A stretch of DNA of 59,139 nt from Candidatus Omnitrophota bacterium. Lineage in GTDB: Bacteria > Omnitrophota > Gorgyraeia > Aquiviventales > Aquiviventaceae. Position 1 is the stretch's first letter. The number at the start of each line of letters is the position of its first letter. The stretch covers positions 1 through 59,139 of the forward strand of contig JACQWM010000043.1 in the NCBI GenBank assembly GCA_016209275.1. Direction: 5' to 3'. Positions 56,323-59,139 of this stretch are shown piece by piece. The notes beneath the pieces are model-generated. The model saw nothing but the letters and a program-made list of their open reading frames with translations. It did not search any database and had not been told where the DNA came from. The translations under genes and the position numbers were made by a program.

Positions 56323-59139
56323 TCACATGGATTGGACAAGCGAGAGCAACTCCGCTAACTTCTTCCGGGTTTCTTCGGCTTGCGTCAACTTACTTTTGGT
56401 TTGCTCCACCACCTCGGCTGGCGCTTTCGAGACGAACTGCGCATCCTTCAGGCGATTACCGGTGTGGGAGATATAGCGCGACAGCTCATCAATTTTCTGT
56501 TGCAGTCGTGCTTGTTCCTTCTGCGGATCAATCAGCCCGGCGAGGGGGATGAGCACTTCGATGCCGTCAACGACCGTTGCGGCGGCATGCGAGATGCTTG
56601 TGCGGTCGGCGGCCACATGGACCTCGCCGGTGGCCGCGAGCATTTTCAACAGCGCGTCGTGCGACGCAAAAAAGCTCCGCACCGAGGCGTGATGGCTGAC
56701 CAGGTGCACCGCCGGCCGGCTCTCCGGCGGCAGATTCAGTTCAGCCTTCGTGTTGCGAATCGCCACCGTCACGGCCTGAAACCGTTCAAAGAGTTTCTCC
56801 GCCTCAGCATCCATCAGTTTCTTTGTCGCCGTGGGCCACGCCGCCTTCATGATGCTATGTGCTGTGTGCTGTGTGCTGTGTGCCGGCATGAGATGCTGCC
56901 ACAGCTCCTCCGTGACAAACGGCATCACGGGATGCAACAGTCGCAAACTGGTTTCCAACACGTGGACGAGGATATCTGCGGTCTGTTGTGTATTGTCTGG
57001 CGTCTGAAGCTGGACTTTGGCGATTTCCAGATACCAGTCGCAGACGTCGTGCCAGAGAAAGTCATACAGCGCGTTGGCGGCGTCACTGAACACATGCGTA
57101 TTCAGCGAGCCGGTGACCCGCTGGATGGTGCGCTGCAGTCGCGAGAGGATCCACCGGTTCGGCACCGTCAAATGTCGAATGTCGAATTGCGAATGTCGAA
57201 TTGGCTGATCATTCGTCATTCGGCATTCGTCATTCGACAATACAAAACGGGTGGCGTTCCACAGCTTATTCGCAAAATTCCGCCCGGCCACGAACCGCTC
57301 TTCCGAGAGAAACACATCCTGCCCGATCGCCGTCGCCGTGACGAGCGTGTAGCGCAGCGCATCGGTCCCGTAGGTTTTGATGATATCGATGGGATCGATG
57401 ATGTTGCCCAGCGACTTCGACATCTTCTTGCCGGTGATGTCGCGCACCGTGCCATGGATGTACACGGTGGTAAACGGCGGGGCCTTCATGCAAAAGTAGC
57501 CGGCCATGATCATGCGCGCCACCCAGAAGAAAATGATTTCCTGGGCCGTCACCAGGGTATTGGTGGGATAGAAATAGTCCAGGTCCTTGGTCTTCTGCGG
57601 CCAGCCCAGCGTTGAGAACGGCCAGAGCCACGATGAAAACCACGTATCGAGCACGTCCTCATCTTGTCGAAATCCAATGATTGATCCACACTCGGGACAT
57701 TTCGTAGGAGGAGTTTTGCTGACAATGATGCCAGGCTGTCCATGTTTTGCCTCAGAAGCTTTGTGAGGTCCAATAACGTCAGTGCCTTCTAGATTTTTTG
57801 TTTTACTCAGACACGCGTCGCAATACCAGACGGGAATGCGGTGTCCCCACCAAATCTGCCGGCTGATGCACCAATCCTGGATGTTCTCCATCCAGTTCAG
57901 GTAGACCTTGGTCCAGCGCTTCGGCGCAAAGGTGATCGTGCCATCCTTCACGGCCTTGATGGCGGGCACTGCCAGCGGCTTCATCTTGACGAACCACTGG
58001 GGCGAGAGGCGCGGCTCGATAGCCGTATGGCAGCGGTAGCAATGGCCGACATTGTGCGGATGCTCATCGATCGCCCCAAGAAAACCTTGTTGCTCCAGGT
58101 CCACGATGAGTTTGCTGCGGCAGTCATACCGGTCCAGGCCGTCATAGGCAGCGGGCACATGGGTCATGTGCGCGTCATCGGTCATCACGTTGATGAATTC
58201 GAGCTTATGCTTCTTGCCCAGTTGAAAGTCCACCGGATCATGCGCCGGGGTGACCTTCACCGCCCCGGTGCCGAACTCACGGTCCACGGCTTCATCCGAG
58301 ATGATGGGTAGCTTGCGGTTCACGAGCGGGAGAATGGCGTGCTGGCCGATCAGCCTTTTGTACCGCTTATCCTTAGGATGCACGGCAATGGCGGTATCGC
58401 CGAGCATGGTTTCAGGACGGGTGGTGGCGACCTCAATAAACTGCGCTGAAGGCTGAAGGTTGAAGGTTGAAGGGTGGCTTTTGCCTTGAGCCTTGCCCGC
58501 CCCGGCATGGGTCGGGCCGGGGAGCCTTGAGCCTTGAGCCAAGGGATAGCGGATGTGGTACAGCTTGCCTTGGGTCTGCTGTCGAGGCGCCTCTTCATCC
58601 GCCAGGGCGGTCTGGCAGCGCGGGCACCAGTTGATGATGTACTGGCCGCGATAGATCAGCCCTTTCTTGTAGAGCTGGATGAAGACCTCGAGGACTGCGT
58701 CGGAGAGCCCCTCATCCATCGTAAACCGCGTGCGGCGCCAATCGCACGAGGAGCCCAGCCGACGCAATTGATACAGGATCGTATTGCCGTATTGCTCCTT
58801 CCACTGCCAGACGCGCTTCACGAATTCCTCGCGGCCCAGGTCTTGCCGCGTCTTCCCTTCCTTCGCCAGGGCTCGCTCCACGACGTTTTGCGTGGCAATG
58901 CCGGCATGATCCGTGCCCGGCACCCACAGCGCGTTGAGGCCTTTCATACGCTGATAGCGGATGAGGATGTCCTGGATGGTGTTGTTGAGCGCATGGCCCA
59001 TGTGGAGGATGCCGGTCACGTTCGGGGGCGGGATGACGATCGTGTAGGGGCGGCGGCCGCGACCGGGGCGCGCGGCGAGGAAGCCGCCCTCCTCCCAGGA
59101 GCGGTAGCGCCGGGCCTCGACGCGGGAGGCGTCGTAGCG
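56323..59139 (-). CDS. valS: Valyl-tRNA synthetase (5' end cut by window)
   Basis: About 938 residues of a class I synthetase are in the window, and the frame is open to the last base, so only the first few residues are missing. The HIGH motif reads ILHMGHAL, the editing domain has TTRPETMLGDTAIAV, KMSKS is in ITGKKMSKSLGNII, a zinc-type CDAC/CPECG pair is present, and a C-terminal coiled-coil arm ends the protein. Three repeat-derived in-frame insertions occur (at 56856-56884, 57171-57238 and 58445-58543). The last 120 bases toward the window edge are extremely GC-rich, unlike the rest. A patch near 57660-57822 is A/T-richer. Confidence 0.95.
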   Translation of the reverse strand, partial: RYDASRVEARRYRSWEEGGFLAARPGRGRRPYTIVIPPPNVTGILHMGHALNNTIQDILIRYQRMKGLNALWVPGTDHAGIATQNVVERALAKEGKTRQDLGREEFVKRVWQWKEQYGNTILYQLRRLGSSCDWRRTRFTMDEGLSDAVLEVFIQLYKKGLIYRGQYIINWCPRCQTALADEEAPRQQTQGKLYHIRYPLAQGSRLPGPTHAGAGKAQGKSHPSTFNLQPSAQFIEVATTRPETMLGDTAIAVHPKDKRYKRLIGQHAILPLVNRKLPIISDEAVDREFGTGAVKVTPAHDPVDFQLGKKHKLEFINVMTDDAHMTHVPAAYDGLDRYDCRSKLIVDLEQQGFLGAIDEHPHNVGHCYRCHTAIEPRLSPQWFVKMKPLAVPAIKAVKDGTITFAPKRWTKVYLNWMENIQDWCISRQIWWGHRIPVWYCDACLSKTKNLEGTDVIGPHKASEAKHGQPGIIVSKTPPTKCPECGSIIGFRQDEDVLDTWFSSWLWPFSTLGWPQKTKDLDYFYPTNTLVTAQEIIFFWVARMIMAGYFCMKAPPFTTVYIHGTVRDITGKKMSKSLGNIIDPIDIIKTYGTDALRYTLVTATAIGQDVFLSEERFVAGRNFANKLWNATRFVLSNDECRMTNDQPIRHSQFDIRHLTVPNRWILSRLQRTIQRVTGSLNTHVFSDAANALYDFLWHDVCDWYLEIAKVQLQTPDNTQQTADILVHVLETSLRLLHPVMPFVTEELWQHLMPAHSTQHTAHSIMKAAWPTATKKLMDAEAEKLFERFQAVTVAIRNTKAELNLPPESRPAVHLVSHHASVRSFFASHDALLKMLAATGEVHVAADRTSISHAAATVVDGIEVLIPLAGLIDPQKEQARLQQKIDELSRYISHTGNRLKDAQFVSKAPAEVVEQTKSKLTQAEETRKKLAELLSLVQSM
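56856..56884. repeat. In-frame TGTGTGC tandem repeat inside valS
   Basis: Four 7-base units (GTGCTGT) in a row, read by valS as PAHSTQHTAHS just after HLM in the anticodon-binding region. Confidence 0.8.
57171..57238. repeat. In-frame hairpin of AATGTCG words inside valS
   Basis: GTCGAAT words run to about 57203, then a GGCTGATC loop, then ATTCGTC/ATTCGGC words back to 57238. The two halves are imperfect complements. valS reads it as NDECRMTNDQ plus PIRHSQFDIRHLT, between FVLS and VPNRW. Confidence 0.85.
58445..58543. repeat. In-frame compound repeat in the valS editing domain
   Basis: GCTGAAG/GTTGAAG words (58445-58474) are followed by GCCTTGA words flanking a CCCGCCCCGGCATGGGTCGG stretch (58483-58543). 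valS reads the block as LAQGSRLPGPTHAGAG plus KAQGKSHPSTFNLQPSAQ, directly before FIEVATTRPETM. Confidence 0.85.

Noticed and set aside
56380-57615. Plus-strand open frame (411 codons) opposite valS
   Set aside because: Mirror of valS codons; composition and lack of motifs show it is not a gene.

Overview
The window is 59.1 kb of gene-dense bacterial chromosome with no phage, IS element or CRISPR array. By eye it is about 60% GC. The best lineage clue is a gene at 37953-38222 for the small basic protein family shared by Planctomycetes, Verrucomicrobia and Chlamydiae (TIGR04137). Three TIGR04073-type exported proteins, a bacterial alpha2beta2 glycyl-tRNA synthetase, glycine-zipper lipoproteins and the lepB/SPOR/secretion genes point to a Gram-negative PVC lineage. 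Candidatus Omnitrophota is my best guess, but this is inference from gene content. Both ends are cut inside genes (phoH on the left, valS on the right).

Layout. Bases 1-8.6 kb (plus strand) hold housekeeping genes: phoH, ybeY, recO, glyQ, glyS, ppdK, rpoD and a tRNA-Arg(CCT). Bases 8.6-16.1 kb (plus) hold an outer-membrane barrel with a consensus promoter and terminator, a GH57 glycosidase, an inositol-3-phosphate synthase, and an envelope cluster (CPBP protease, two TIGR04073 proteins, a DUF3108 protein). Bases 16.2-33.9 kb are one almost gapless minus-strand run starting at a promoter near 33.9 kb: small proteins, HIT, PilZ, alpha/beta hydrolase, glycerophosphodiesterase, a cNMP/P-loop/patatin fusion, a complete beta-oxidation set (thiolase, 3-hydroxyacyl-CoA dehydrogenase, enoyl-CoA hydratase, acyl-CoA dehydrogenase, acyl-CoA ligase), then a TPR peptidase, polX, era, yqeY, a ferredoxin and a tRNA-binding protein. 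At 34.6-36.2 kb a divergent regulatory region separates a PilZ gene from an ExeA/GspB-like pair. Bases 36.2-59.1 kb (minus) hold aroB, nnrE, the small basic protein, SPOR, plsY, der, pgsA, a lipoprotein, lepB, lepA, pgm, rpe, an M16 protease, ruvX, manC, trpA, trpB, an ornithine-cyclodeaminase homologue, ychF, a THEP1-like NTPase, a third TIGR04073 protein, radC, nadC and valS.

The genes together suggest a cell that takes up and oxidises fatty acids, remodels phospholipids (plsY, pgsA, patatin, GDPD), makes inositol phosphate and GDP-mannose, and builds a typical Gram-negative envelope. Neighbouring genes very often overlap by ATGA or TAATG, so translational coupling is widespread.

The least ordinary features are non-coding. 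Short word-like repeats, often arranged as hairpins, sit between genes and, in frame, inside essential genes (valS three times, nadC, glyS, lepB). A GC-rich palindromic element lies between recO and glyQ, and an exact 25-bp piece of it recurs 54 kb away. Several strong sigma70-type promoters place the -10 box only 10-12 bases before the start codon, implying leaderless or nearly leaderless mRNAs.
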